NCBI GenBank assembly: GCA_026120185.1
Contig: JANUWF010002420.1
Coordinates: 1 to 64,000 of the forward strand
From: Voacanga thouarsii
Taxonomy: Eukaryota > Streptophyta > Magnoliopsida > Gentianales > Apocynaceae
DNA length: 64,000 bases
Direction: 5' to 3'
Shown here: piece after piece, positions 34,668 to 44,979 of the stretch
Layout: each line of letters begins with the position of its first letter
Numbering within the stretch: position 1 is the stretch's first letter
Position numbers and translations under genes: made by a program
Notes under the pieces: model-generated
Databases searched by the model: none
What the model saw: the letters and a program-made list of their open reading frames with translations, nothing else
Told to the model about the DNA's origin: nothing

Positions 34668-35107
34668 CTGGAAGCTCCCAAGTATCAATTTTGATCCACT
34701 GAAATCAATTTGCAATTTAGATAAATCACACATCATACCAGAGTAACCATTCTATGACCGGGAGCACAATATACCAATAACAACTACATGAAATGTCACA
34801 GCATAAACAGATCATATAGGGCATGTTCTCAAACAGGTTTGATAAAATGTATCAAAACTAAGATGCTAATAAAATGTGTAAAAAAATGCTCTAGTAGAAG
34901 TAGCTGTGGAATAATATATCAACACCAAGATCCAAATGATTTTTTTGCAAAAGCTATAAGCTGTGGAATAAGAAACTTAATAGCTAATAGCAAGAAATAA
35001 AATTTGTTATCTTCGTCAAGTTCTACATATTTCTATCCTAACAGCAAAACCATGCTCTAGAAATGACAGGGATTAAATCAACATCCATGAGTAAAGTAAA
35101 TAGGCAG

Positions 35108-35860
35108 CATCAACATCAATTACTAAAGTCAATATAACAGTCTCCCCCACCCTTCCAAAACACAAAAAATCTATAGTTAAAAAGGCTTGAAATGGTGCAG
35201 GAATAAGAGGAAAATCAGATAAACTAATATAAACCATAAGCCACCTTCATTAATTAGGTGATGAACCATGACAAAGATCGTAGACAAAGCAGAATCCTTT
35301 GCCACTACACTTCAATAAGTTCAAATATTCTATTAATCACTCTGTTGAAATTCCTTGCCTAACATTTTGACTGCAAAAATGCACAATAAAAGTAAGGGAT
35401 AAAAGTGCAAAAAGAAGAGTAAGTTAACATTGTCTTACCTTCATAAAAACAAACCTAATATCTCGTATTTCCTTCACGTGACATATACAATCTGTTCAAC
35501 CTAGCAGCTTAACATCAGTAACACATAAATTTATAAATTTTCTGCAACAGGACCTATAACATACAAAACTATGAATGAAGCCCGCATAAACTGCCATGAA
35601 TTCTTTCCTACTAAAAAAGTGGGGTGAGTCATAAGCCATATCAATAGTAAGAGCATTGAGTGCAGAATGTCTATTAAGTATAGTTGCTCTTGATTTAGCT
35701 CTTCCTTCTACTAAAATATGAAATTACAGGCATCAAGACAACGTTTTAATATACAAAAAGAAAAGAATCAACATCAATTACCAAAGTTAACATAATAGTG
35801 TCCCCCACCCTTCTAAGAACAAAAAATCTACAGTTAAAAAGGCTTGACATGGTTAAGATA
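35108..35860. repeat. Direct duplication inside capture block
   Basis: The roughly 90-base passage beginning ATCAACATCAATTACTAAAG (about 35108-35200) recurs at about 35769-35858, including CCCCCACCCTTC and AGTTAAAAAGGCTTGA. The copies differ at several bases. They lie in intron-like sequence between the SR-like and lipase-like exons. Confidence 0.7.
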
Positions 35861-36304
35861 AACATAGAAACATAAAAAAAGCATTAATCTAGTGCAGGAC
35901 CATGAACAAAAACATTTCCTCAGCTCCTTGAGAAATGAAATTATCCAGTTGGACTGTTTAGTCCATAAAATAGTAACCAATGAGACTCTGTCCTATTAAT
36001 GACACACACATCCTAAGTTTTAGAAGATTAATGTAGCAGCGTCTAAAGAATTTAAGTAAAATTCAAGGAAAAGCAACATAATAGAAGGAAAAAGCATCCA
36101 CCTTGAAATGAAAAATACAAAACAGATCCTGCCTTGTCTAATTATAGTTAAAAGGAGAAAAAAGAAGAAAGAAAGAAAGCAATTGCTTCATTTTCAAAGA
36201 AAATCAAATACAGATCCTCAAAGCAATATTTTTTTTAGCATATATTTCTTGCGAAAGAGACGATCTTTAATCCAATCAAAGAACCAAAAAGTCCTGGGCA
36301 TTAC

Positions 36305-36583
36305 CTTGATTTGAGGTGTGGAATCGACCAAGTTTTCCAAAAATGACATCCAAGGATATAATCTAGCTTCTAGTAACGGCACCTTCTGAAGCAGCTTCGA
36401 AAATGAATCTCTATCAAAGTCTACCTTTTCGTCATTATCGTCACAAATGGCAAATACATCACACTCTTCATCACCAAGAGTGCATTCGATGCTCTGCCCT
36501 TCATGGTTGCGAGTCCCATATTCTTCTTCTAGGTGTGCTTTGATCTGTTTATCACTGTCATCTTGCTTCCACATAGACCTGAC
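36305..36583 (-). pseudogene. Class-3 lipase (PLIP-like) internal exon fragment
   Basis: A 279-base open exon with acceptor TTTTGCAG|GTCAGG and donor CAAG|GTAATG. The product has an acidic segment (GDEECDVFAICDDNDEKVD) followed by FDRDSFSKLLQKVPLLEARL and YPWMSFLENLVDSTPQIK. This corresponds to the region just before the alpha/beta-hydrolase domain of plastid PLIP-type phospholipases (lipase class 3). The catalytic Ser-Asp-His exons are not present. The length is a multiple of three, so it could be spliced into a chimeric message without shifting frame. It lies 340 bases downstream of the CASP-like donor. Confidence 0.55.
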
Positions 36584-36923
36584 CTGCAAAATATTGAACA
36601 CTCAAATCCCATTTTACCCTTCATGATGGTCACAGTTATCAATTTGAAGCTGAAAAAAATGAGAGGGTTTTTTTTTTTTTTTTAAGTTGATTGACTTTGC
36701 ATGAGCAATGGCAAAATTGAAGTAATACTGGATATGGAACAAACCAATAAACTTGCTCGTGATTAATTGATGAAGTAAATAAAAAGCCTGTGCACCTAAC
36801 TACACAAATCCTATGACATTCATTGTCATACAATACTTGAGATTAAAACATACACTCTTAAGCTAAGTTTGCCACCAGCAAGTACCATAACAAATTCGAT
36901 CAAAGGCAAAGGTGAAAGATTAC

Positions 36924-37395
36924 CTGAACTCTTTGTAACGGTTGAACAAATCGAGAACCCAACCTTGATTTCTATCAATAGCCATCACGGAGAAGGAAAC
37001 CAAACAAAACATAAACCCTAAAACCCTAAACCCTAAGACGACCTTCTTCACTATTTGCTCTCTTTCAGTCTTCCTTAGAATAGAAAGGGACGGCCTAGAC
37101 CTACACCGACTTCCACCGCCACCTTCTTTTACTCTTCCGCCTTTGTTTCCAGCATCCTTACTCTTCGATAAAGCCAGCGGTTCGTTCCAGACGGACCGGC
37201 TTACCACAGGCACTAGCATGGGTTGTGTATTAGGAAATTTTTGAGGTGAGTCCTTAGGTGGTGACACCGAAACTCTCTCTTCTCCAACGATCGGAGATGG
37301 GGAGGATCCATGAGAAAGAGAACTCCGATATGAGGAAATAGCAGATCTCGTCGCGGAGTCATGATCATATGAGGAAATTGAAAAGGCCCGTGTAT
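36924..37395 (-). pseudogene. CASP-like protein (subfamily 4A-like) exon 1 fragment
   Basis: The frame is open for 157 codons on the minus strand. It starts after a stop at 37396-37398 and has no ATG at the expected N-terminus; the first in-frame Met is internal (MLVPVV). The N-terminal part is Ser/Pro-rich (SSPSPIVGEERVSVSPPKDS), followed by REQIVKKVVLGFRVLGFMFC, the first membrane helix of CASP-like proteins, and VMAIDRNQGWVLDLFNRYKE. It ends at a canonical donor, TTCAG|GTAATC. CASP-like proteins are four-helix plasma-membrane proteins related to those that organise the Casparian strip. The other three helices are absent here. Identification rests on recognition of this helix. Confidence 0.6.
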
Positions 37396-37500
37396 CTCAG
37401 TAAAGCATAAAGAAGCCGAAGCAAGCCGGTGGAGTAAAAGCGTGTGTATCTGAGTAATGTATAAATAAACCGAAGCAAGTTGAACAAAGAAGCGACGAAG
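37391..37500. repeat. Imperfect tandem duplication upstream of CASP-like exon
   Basis: TGTATCTCAGTAAAGCATAA (37391) is repeated as TGTATCTGAGTAATGTATAA (37445), a period of about 54 bases that includes CCGAAGCAAG. It lies where the 5' untranslated region or N-terminal codons of the CASP-like fragment would be, and introduces the stop before the open frame. Confidence 0.6.
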
Positions 37501-37589
37501 CAAGCCGAATGCTTCCTCAGCAATTCAGATGCCACGTGTCATGTTCTCTGACAATTGCACATGACACATGTCAACACCACAATTCTCAC

Positions 37590-37623
37590 CTTTGGCTTAT
37601 ATATATATATATAGATATAGAGA
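37590..37623 (-). other. Candidate Helitron 5' terminus
   Basis: On the minus strand the sequence is A|TCTCTATATCTATATATATA, then AAGCCAAAGGTGAGAATTGTG. Helitrons begin with TC, insert 3' of an A, and many plant families have this TCTCTA(TA)n start followed by a region with CACGTG and ACATGTGTCAT elements, also present here (37500-37580). Confidence 0.5.
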
Positions 37624-37773
37624 TTTTATGTTTTATTGTGAAAATAAAATATAAAATACTTTCATTACAATTAAGGTTAATCCTAAAAGATGTTACATCT
37701 CTCTCAAATTAGATATTAACAATTGATAATGACGATTATGTTAAATTTAAACTGAGATATTCAGAATCACAAG

Positions 37774-38805
37774 CAGGGTTGTATAGAGAAATTTGGGGGG
37801 CCTAAGACGAAAAAATTTTAGGGGCTTTGTTAGTTATATATTCTTCTAACCTTTTAAGTTACAAAATTACTTATTCTAGTTTTATAATCGATATATTCAA
37901 ATAATGTGATTGATAGAATAGTTAATTCTTTAATTTATTTTGTGTCGTATTTAATTTAAAATAATATTTAATTAATTTTAACTTTGAAAATTTTCTTTCA
38001 ACATTAGTAACAAATCCAAATATAGTCAATAATATTATATAAGCAATGCTTCTATTTGGGAAAGAACCTAAATTTTTAATATAGTTTAATATTTCTATTA
38101 AAGTACTAATCTCTTTTGTCAAAACTTGTTTCAACACTTTCAATTCTGAAAATAAATAAGGACTACCAGTATCAAAATGATCACCAAATTTTAAATAATT
38201 TTCAAGGTTAATACAATCTTTTTTAATGTTTCTTTGGATTACTAATTTTTGTGAGTCTAATAAAAAATAAAAAAAATCATACTCTAAAAGGGGTTAAACC
38301 TATTTTCAATTGAAGAAATAGCTTGATCAATTATGTATAAACAATATTCAATCCAAAGAGAATCTTCAGGAGAACGTATCATCTCATTATCATTTCTTTC
38401 CTCAAATTATCTTTTCTATAAATTATACGTTTTTCACGAAATTTAAGTTCTATATCCATTTCAATACCTATTTCTTTAGTTTCAAAATAGATGCAAAACT
38501 TTTTTCCCTATAATATTTTAAATATGTAATAAGATATTCTGACATACCTAAAGCAATATCTATATGCATATCTTTCGATTGTATGGTCATACTAACAGAA
38601 TTGATAGCAAATAATATACTATACTAAATATTCATTTCTAACAAAAAAAAATCAAAATTTCCAATCTAATTATAAGTTACTAAACACATGGCTTCACTTT
38701 TTATCCTAGGATCTTCACAACTTTATGATAATTGAATCAAATCATCTCTTATCCTGGGAGCTTGTAACTTTATTGCCTTAATACTTTCTATTCTACTTTT
38801 CCATC
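37774..38805 (-). pseudogene. hAT-family transposase (DUF4371/zf-MYM type), degenerate
   Basis: Read on the minus strand, recognisable homology runs from 38805 to about 37920 with several stops: SRIESIKAIKLQAPRIRDDL, then SKDMHIDIALGMSEYLITYL, EMDIELKFREKRIIYRK, and the open frame 37922-38143 with FPNRSIAYIILLTIFGFVTN and ERKFSKLKLIKYYFKL, the C-terminal hAT dimerisation domain. The left end is CAGGGTTGTATAGAG at 37774, which fits a hAT terminal repeat start, preceded by a possible 8-bp duplication ATCACAAG. The right part was cut by a gypsy LTR at 38806, so N-terminal domains are lost. Confidence 0.78.
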
Positions 38806-39473
38806 TGTAGCACCCTACCTTGAGCTGTTTTGGGATGAGATATATTTTACTACGTCACATTATTTTCTTTATCTTGGTGAAGGTTATAGTGATTTCTTAG
38901 ATATTTATGTGTAGAGCCCACAACATTTAATGATTTCCAAAAGATATTTATAGGTAGGGCCCACAACATTTAGCAAATCGTAGATATTTTAATTCGATTA
39001 TATTAAATATTACTTTAATATTAAATATTTTAGTTATTTTGACATTTTAATTTTTTTTATGATTTTCTTACATCTTTCATAAGTTTCCAAAAGATTCTAT
39101 AAGCTTCCACCATGCTCCACAAGATTCTATTATCTTCTATAAACTCTTACCTAATTCTATTAATTTCCATAAACTTCTATTATCTCCTAAAATATTCTAT
39201 TATCTTCTAAAGTATTCTAGAGATGCTTAGTCATCTTCCAAGAGGTTCTAAGAAGTTCTAGAGATTGCCAAGTCATCACTTGGAGCAACTATAAATAGAA
39301 GAGAAGGGAAGACTAAAAATAAGAAAGGAGAAAAGGAAGGAAAATCGGAGAAAGAGAATGGGAGACCAAAAGGAAAAGAAAGAAGAGATGGAAAACTGGA
39401 AAGGAGAGGAAAAAGAAGAGAGAAGGAAAGAAAATGGAAACCAAGAAGAAGAAAGGAGAAAGAAAGAAAAAGG

Positions 39474-39511
<38 letters not shown>

Positions 39512-40310
39512 AGGAAGGAGAAAATAGAAAAAGAAATAGGAATTTTGAGTATTGATTTTGCAAAATGAGGTGAGCTTGATTGGAGGATTACATAGAAGAT
39601 GAGGTAAGTCCCTTTTTATTTATAAATGCTATTTTGGCTGATGTTTTTCTATAAAATTGTGTTTATGCTTATCTCATCAATTGTTCTATGAAATATGGAT
39701 TTTACAGGTCCCTAAACATGAATATTGTCTGACAAGCAATTCTCTATTTGTCAAGTGATGCTTTGTTTGAGTATGGAAATCTTTATTTGTCTCTGAGTAA
39801 GGCTATCATGTATCCTATGAGAAAAGTAACTTTTTGTATATTCTTGTATGGGACCATTAAATTCCATGTGGGAGAAATGACTGTTTACAAATTCTATTGT
39901 TGGAAAATGCAATGAAATATTTTTAATGGAAAATCATAGGCACACACGTGACTCACTGAATATTTTGCACTCACACGTTTCTTTATATTCTTCTATTTTG
40001 TTTTAGTTTCTATTGTGCAATTTAGCTATCAATCAGAGTTGTGCAATAGAAGCGTGATGAAGTAGAAATAAACAAAATCATATATTGCATAATATGTTTT
40101 AAGTATGGGATATTATATGAAAGATTTGAAGTCCATGCAATTTTTATTGGAATTTTCTACGAATAAATTCCATGTATGTGAAGTTATAGTACGATTCCAC
40201 TATAAATTAAGTTTTGATCTATTATAAAGACCCCATGTTAAGGAGTTGAGACGAGAGCAACATCCCACAAAGATAAGGCCCACTACGAGTAAATAATGTG
40301 GGGTGTTACA
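38806..40310 (+). repeat. 5' LTR of gypsy derivative
   Basis: Starts TGTAGCACCCTACC and ends GGGGTGTTACA, with inverted TGTA(G/A)CACCC termini. It contains a TATA box ACTATAAATAGAAGAG near 39288, a long purine-rich leader including (AG)n at 39479-39508, and a GAGGTAAGTCC donor-like site near 39600. The length is 1505 bases. Confidence 0.82.
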
Positions 40311-40602
40311 GTTGATATTAGAGATAAGGTTGTAGATTGATGGATTTTTGTTGTTACAATTGGTATTAGAGACTTACGTGAATGATTTTGGGAGATATTG
40401 ATCTTGTGGCTGTCTCATGGTTGTAGATATGGTTGTAGGAGATGATAGAAAGAAGAGAAATGCCTATAGGCGAATATGTATAATTTGCTTAAGTTTATGG
40501 CTTTTGTAGCCATTATTGATTAGTAGTTTTGAAGAAATGATATTGGAGATGTTGTAGGCATTTTCAAATTTCAAGGACAAAATTCTTTAAAGGATAAGAG
40601 AT
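40311..40602 (+). other. Residual interior: primer site and polypurine tract
   Basis: TTGATATTAGAGA directly after the LTR is a decayed TGGTATCAGAGC primer site. A second similar string, TTGGTATTAGAGAC, lies near 40360. TTAAAGGATAAGAGAT before 40603 is a decayed polypurine tract. Nothing coding lies between. Confidence 0.7.
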
Positions 40603-41273
40603 TATAACATTCCCTTAGCAGTTTTCGGATAAGGATATTTTTTATTACATTAAATTATTTTCTTTTTCTTTGTGAACATTATAACGATTTCTTAGATATT
40701 TATATATAAGGCCCACAGTATTTAATGATTTCCTAAAGATATTTATATGTGGGGCCCACAACATTTAATAAACGTTAGATATTATGCCTTAGATGTTTGA
40801 ATTCTATTATAGTAAATATTATGTTTAATATTAATTATTTTTTATATTTTAATTTTTCTATAAATTTCTTATATCTTCAAAAAGTCTTCAAAAGGTTCTA
40901 TAAGCTTCTACTATGTTCCACAACATTCTATTATCTTCTATAAACTCTTACCTAATTCTATTAATTTTCATAAACTTCTATTATCTCCTAAAATATTCTA
41001 TCATCTTCTATAGTATTCTAGAGATGCTTAGTCATTTTCTAAGAGCTTCAAAGAAGTTCTAGAGATTGCCAAGTCATCACTTGGAGCAACTATAAATAAA
41101 AGAGAAGGGAGGACCGAAATAAGAAGGGAGAAAAGGAAGGAAAATTGGTGAAAAAGAAAAGGAGACCGAGTGACAAAAATAGAAGAGAGGGAAAACCCGA
41201 AGGGAGAGGAAAAAGAAGAGAGATGGAAAAAAAGAGGAACCCAAGAGGAAGTAAGGAAAAATAAAGAAAAAGG

Positions 41274-41320
<47 letters not shown>

Positions 41321-41552
41321 GGAAGGAGAAAATAGATTTAAAAAAATAGGAACTTTGACTATTGATTTTGGGAAATCAAGTGAGCTTGATAGGAAGATTA
41401 CATGGAAGGCAAGGTGAGTCCCTTTTTAACTTATAAAAATAATTTTCGCCAGTGTTTTTCTATAAGACTGCGTATACCCATATCTCATCAATTGTTTTAT
41501 GAAACATAGATTTTATGGGTCTCTAAACATGGATATTGTGTGACAAGAAATT
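40603..41552 (+). repeat. 3' LTR of gypsy derivative, truncated
   Basis: It aligns with the first 930 bases or so of the 5' LTR, including ACTATAAATAAAAGAG and an (AG)n tract (41279-41316), but starts TATAACATTCCC, with the canonical TG mutated to TA. It stops where the copia polypurine sequence begins. Confidence 0.78.
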
Positions 41553-42957
41553 TACTCTAGGACAAGTGGGAGAATTTTTGTTAGATATGCCCATCGAATA
41601 AATACAATGTTTGTATTTTTTGAAATTAAATAAAGTATGTCTTTATATATTTATAGGTATGAATTTTGTATGAGCCTGTTTTGTCCACGAATTATTTAGA
41701 TATTATAAATCAAGTGTTTATTTGTTAAACATAGAAAGACTTGATTTATAATTTAATTCGAAATAAATTATCCGCGATCTAAAATAAATTTGGGCAATTT
41801 ATTTTGGAAGATCGTCTTAATTTTATTGAAGTCTGTCTTTGACTTTGGTAATAAAATTAAGGATATATTTTGATATATTGGATGGACCATCAATATTTAT
41901 TTGTGGAATAGACCATACAAATAAAATATTAAAAGATTGTCGTACATAATACCTTAATCCTGAGCAAACAATGATTTATATCTACTAACTTGAAGTTCCT
42001 TGAGTTGCCAAAGAGTGAGATTAACTTAATAATCAATATCTCGGCATCTTGGGAATTAAAGTGAAATAAATATGAAATAATTGTTATGCAATATGGAATC
42101 CGTCACCTTTAATAGGCAAGATCATTTTCTCATGAGTTCTTCTAAGGGACAGTTAAATCTGAGCTCAGTAATTCAATAATGTCTATTGAATTCAATTTGT
42201 AAGTGTGACATAGTCACATGGTACTGTCAAATTGAAGATGAGAATTGAGGATTTAAATGAGGGGCACTATGATCATATTGCCTCATTCAAAGTATTATAT
42301 TAATCGACGGGGGTAATTTGTTAGATTGATCAATTAATGGATATAATTATTGACTCCAGTAATTGCGATTAGACTAAGAGTGCAGTTGCATTCTTTTAGT
42401 GGAGTGGAACGTAATTAATAAATTATTTTTATTGACAAAATAATTTAATAAAAATAATTTATAAAAATAATTTATTAGAGCTTAGTCTAATTGTATCCGG
42501 TCAGGTCCCTTCAGTGACTCCTAATTATAGGACAATAATAGATTATAATTTATTTATAATTTATTAATGAAAATTGCAGGAAATAAAAAATCGTATTTTA
42601 GATGGAATAGGATAAGTGAAAATAGTGGTATTCAACTATACTTTTCTTATTCTATTAGGATTTGTATTATGAGATAGAGTCCAATATACATATTGGGATA
42701 TAACTCTATTTCAGAGATATGTGAGAAAGATCGTTGTTGTTCTATGAGTTTTTCTCTCAGTTTTTGTGTGAGTCCACCCTCAACAAAGAGAGAAAAAAAT
42801 ACGATTAGCAATTTTCTAATCCAAGGAGATTACATTGAAGAAGACTTGGGGGTCTGGAGCATTACCAGAAGGCCAAAGACTTTAAGAATCGTAATAGTGG
42901 AGACGATATCTACAAAGGTATGACCCGTTTTCACGTATTCTCATGGTTTAATCTGGA
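41553..42957 (+). repeat. 3'-end fragment of another copia element: polypurine tract and partial LTR
   Basis: GGACAAGTGGGAGAATTT is a typical copia polypurine tract context and TGTTAGATATGCCCATCG at 41579 is the LTR start, sharing the TGTT(A/G)G..ATATGCCC pattern with other copia LTRs here. The splice-donor-like CAAAGGTATGACC near 42912 parallels CAAAGGTATGATC in the solo LTR. The LTR breaks off near 42957 against a copia RT on the opposite strand. Confidence 0.65.
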
Positions 42958-43290
42958 TGGACTTAAGCATGACTACCGGGGAAAAGGTCTTCTCATAATC
43001 GATTCCCTCATTCTGAGTATACCCTTTCACCACAAGCCTAGCTTTAAAGGTTTCCACCTTCCCATCCACTCCCTTTATCCTCTTGTATACCCACTTACAC
43101 CCAATGGGTTTTATCTCTTCAGGTGAAGCTACAAAATTCCAAACCTAATTGAAGTACATAGACTCAATCTCAGCTTTCATTGCTTCATGCCATAGATTTG
43201 CATTAGCATCAGCAATAGCCACCATATATCTAGTGGGGTCATGTTTCTGATGGTCGAAGACTAGCCCGAAAGCTTCTCCAGTCTATCTCT
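42958..43290 (-). pseudogene. copia RT N-terminal fragment
   Basis: The minus strand encodes RYMVAIADANANLWHEAMKA, then after a stop [40 protein letters not shown] and [13 protein letters not shown], the beginning of the RVT_2 domain. The catalytic blocks (LDVxxAFL and YVDD) are missing because the element is broken at about 42958. Confidence 0.82.
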
Positions 43291-44179
43291 CTGGAACCTT
43301 AGACACTCTCCTACTATGACAAGGCTCCAATTGTGCTGGCTCTTGAGGCTGTGCCTCTTCTTGTTCCATAATCGGGTCAGAAGAAGTTGATTTCCAAGGT
43401 AACTTCTTCTCAAGTTCCAACCAAGTTGAACCTTTCGTGAAAGTACTCTGATCATCCTCTAAGTATCTAGCATTGGTACTAACCAGTATTTTCTGCTCCT
43501 TAGGATGATAAAAGTAACCACCCTTTGTCCCTTTTGGATACCTAACAAAATAGCATAATTTTGATCTTGATTCCAACTTCTTTCCCTTGACCAGTACATA
43601 AGTTGGAAAACCCCATATCCTGAGATTATTCAGACTTATCTTACGCCCAGTCCACATCTTATAAGGAGTTCTAGGTACTGACTTGGATGGCACCAAGTTC
43701 AGAATATATGCCACTGTTTCTAGGGCATATCCCCAAAAAGACGCTAGAAGAGTAGCATGAGACATCATGCTTTGGATCATTTCCATCAATGTTCTGTTCC
43801 TTCTCTCAGCTACTTCGTTTTGCTGGGGTGTCCCCGGCGCAGAGAGCTAGGATACTATCCTATGATGTACCATGTAGTCCTTAAATTCACCAAGAAGGCA
43901 CTCTCCACCACGATCTGATCGTAAGGTCTTGATCAATTTACCTGTCCAACGCTCCACTTCAGCCTTTAACTCTTTGAACTTGTCAAAAGAGTCAGACTTG
44001 CATCTCATTAGGTAAATGTAACCAAACCTTGTAAAATCATCTGTGAAAGTGATGAAGTACTCAAAACCCCCTCTAGCTGGTGTAGATAAGGGACTATACA
44101 CGTCAGTATAAACAAGACTCAATACCTCCTTTGCTCTATTCGCCTTAGAGGTAAAAGACCTCTTGGTCATCTTTCTCAT
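43283..44179 (-). pseudogene. copia integrase
   Basis: Frame 43847-44179 holds the first part of the rve core: SLVYTDVYSPLSTPARGGFE with the catalytic Asp, YFITFTDDFTRFGYIYLM, and IKTLRSDRGGECLLGEFKDY with the second Asp. A stop near 43850 interrupts the stretch that would carry the catalytic Glu (visible around 43810 as a TSLSCWGVPG-type degenerate reading). Frame 43283-43789 continues with MMEMIQSMMSHATLLASFWG, NLVPSKSVPRTPYKMWTGRK and LRIWGFPTYVLVKGKKLES, the integrase C-terminal region. Confidence 0.85.
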
Positions 44180-44189
44180 TAGGCAGGAT

Positions 44190-44500
44190 TCACACTGAGG
44201 CTAATTTTCCAATCTCAATGAGCCCAAAGGCCCATCATGGATTAACCTCTGAATTCTAGTTTAGTTGATATGACCCAATCTTAGATGCCAAAGATAAGAG
44301 TCATTGACATTGGTCTTTCTCTTCCTTGTTAAAAGTTCAGATTGAGCATTATTTAATTGATTGTTAATAGGCTTTAAGAAAAATAGATTCCCATACATGT
44401 GCCCAGTACATAAAATTTCTCCATCTCTACTGATAGAAATACCAGAATGGGAAGTTACAGAATATCCATGATTTATTAGTTTTGCAACCGAAATCAAATT
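44190..44500 (-). pseudogene. copia GAG-pre-integrase domain
   Basis: Frame 44261-44497 encodes MISVAKLINHGYSVTSHSGI and SYLWHLRLGHIN, the conserved 'LWHxRLGH' of the domain before integrase. The zinc-binding Cys pair follows in degraded form near 44190-44210 (ESCLMRK-like). A stop separates it from the integrase frame. Confidence 0.82.
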
Positions 44501-44559
44501 CTATCGAAATCCAGGTACATATAAAATATCTTTCAAAATCACTATTCTATTACAATAAA

Positions 44560-44860
44560 AAATAAGATCCAGTTCTCCCACTGCAAAGGCCAAACTTGTG
44601 CTCTATTTCCCACACGTAGTCTATTTTTGCCATTCTGATGTCTTCTAATCTTTCTAAACCCCTACAAGGAGTTACTAATGTGATCAATGGCTCCTGAATC
44701 AACAATCCAAGTAGAAGTTGATCCAACTGTTAATATAGACTTTAGATAGAAAATATTACCTGTGGGGTTTTTCTTAGTTTGAAGATCCAGACACTCCTTT
44801 TTCTAGTGTCCCTTCAGTCCACATTTGAAGCACTTGCCCTTGGATTTGTCTTTGGACTAG
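44560..44860 (-). pseudogene. copia zinc knuckle and protease, broken
   Basis: On the minus strand near 44780-44835 the sequence reads KGKCFKCGLKGH, stop, KKECLDL, a CCHC knuckle with a stop inside. Near 44680-44715 WIVDSGAIDHISNSL carries the DSGA protease motif, followed by more stops. Confidence 0.75.
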
Positions 44861-44979
44861 GTCTTGGGCTAGGCCGCTGCGTTCCCCGTCTTCTTCTTGA
44901 ACTTCCTGGGCTTGGGCCCAGTCCTAGAAAATGAAACCTTAGCAATCATAGCCTTTGATTGTGGCTTTATGACCTTCTC

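Larger units (their letters stand above)
31869..37623 (-). mobile_element. Putative Helitron carrying captured exons of several host genes
   Basis: The block contains exon fragments resembling a CASP-like protein, a class-3 lipase, an SR splicing factor and a DUF632 protein, plus an unidentified exon-like frame. All are on the minus strand and separated by AT-rich intron-like sequence. This is the classic product of Helitron gene capture. The upstream end fits: on the minus strand A|TCTCTATATCTATATAT followed by a CACGTG-containing leader. The downstream end is less certain; I propose CTAG|T at 31869-31872 after a weak GCCATT/AATGGC stem. No Rep/helicase is present, so it would be non-autonomous. 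A cluster of processed pseudogenes is excluded by the retained splice sites. Confidence 0.5.
38806..41552 (+). mobile_element. Ty3/gypsy deletion derivative: two LTRs and 292-base interior
   Basis: LTR copies at 38806-40310 and 40603-41552 are separated only by a primer site, a short unique region and a polypurine tract. The end sequence TTTCAAGGACAAAATTCTTT before the second LTR matches the 'TTTCGAGGACGAAATTC' region found just upstream of the 3' LTR in many plant chromoviruses. All gag-pol is gone. The 3' LTR is itself truncated where a copia fragment begins. The element cut a hAT transposase at its left end. Confidence 0.8.

Noticed and set aside
37012..37038. Telomere-like AAACCCTAAA repeats (three units)
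   Set aside because: They lie in the open CASP-like frame and encode LGFRVLGF of the first membrane helix. A coding explanation is sufficient, so I do not call an interstitial telomere.
40350..40372. Second primer site TTGGTATTAGAGAC as evidence for another LTR end
   Set aside because: There is no LTR end directly before it beyond a GTTACA hexamer. It is more likely a small local duplication of the primer-site region.
42903..42914. GATATCTACA as the 3' end of the LTR starting TGTTAGATAT at 41579
   Set aside because: The apparent inverted ends look good, but the next bases CAAAGGTATGACC match a donor-like motif inside the solo LTR at 29331, so the LTR probably continues and is truncated near 42957.
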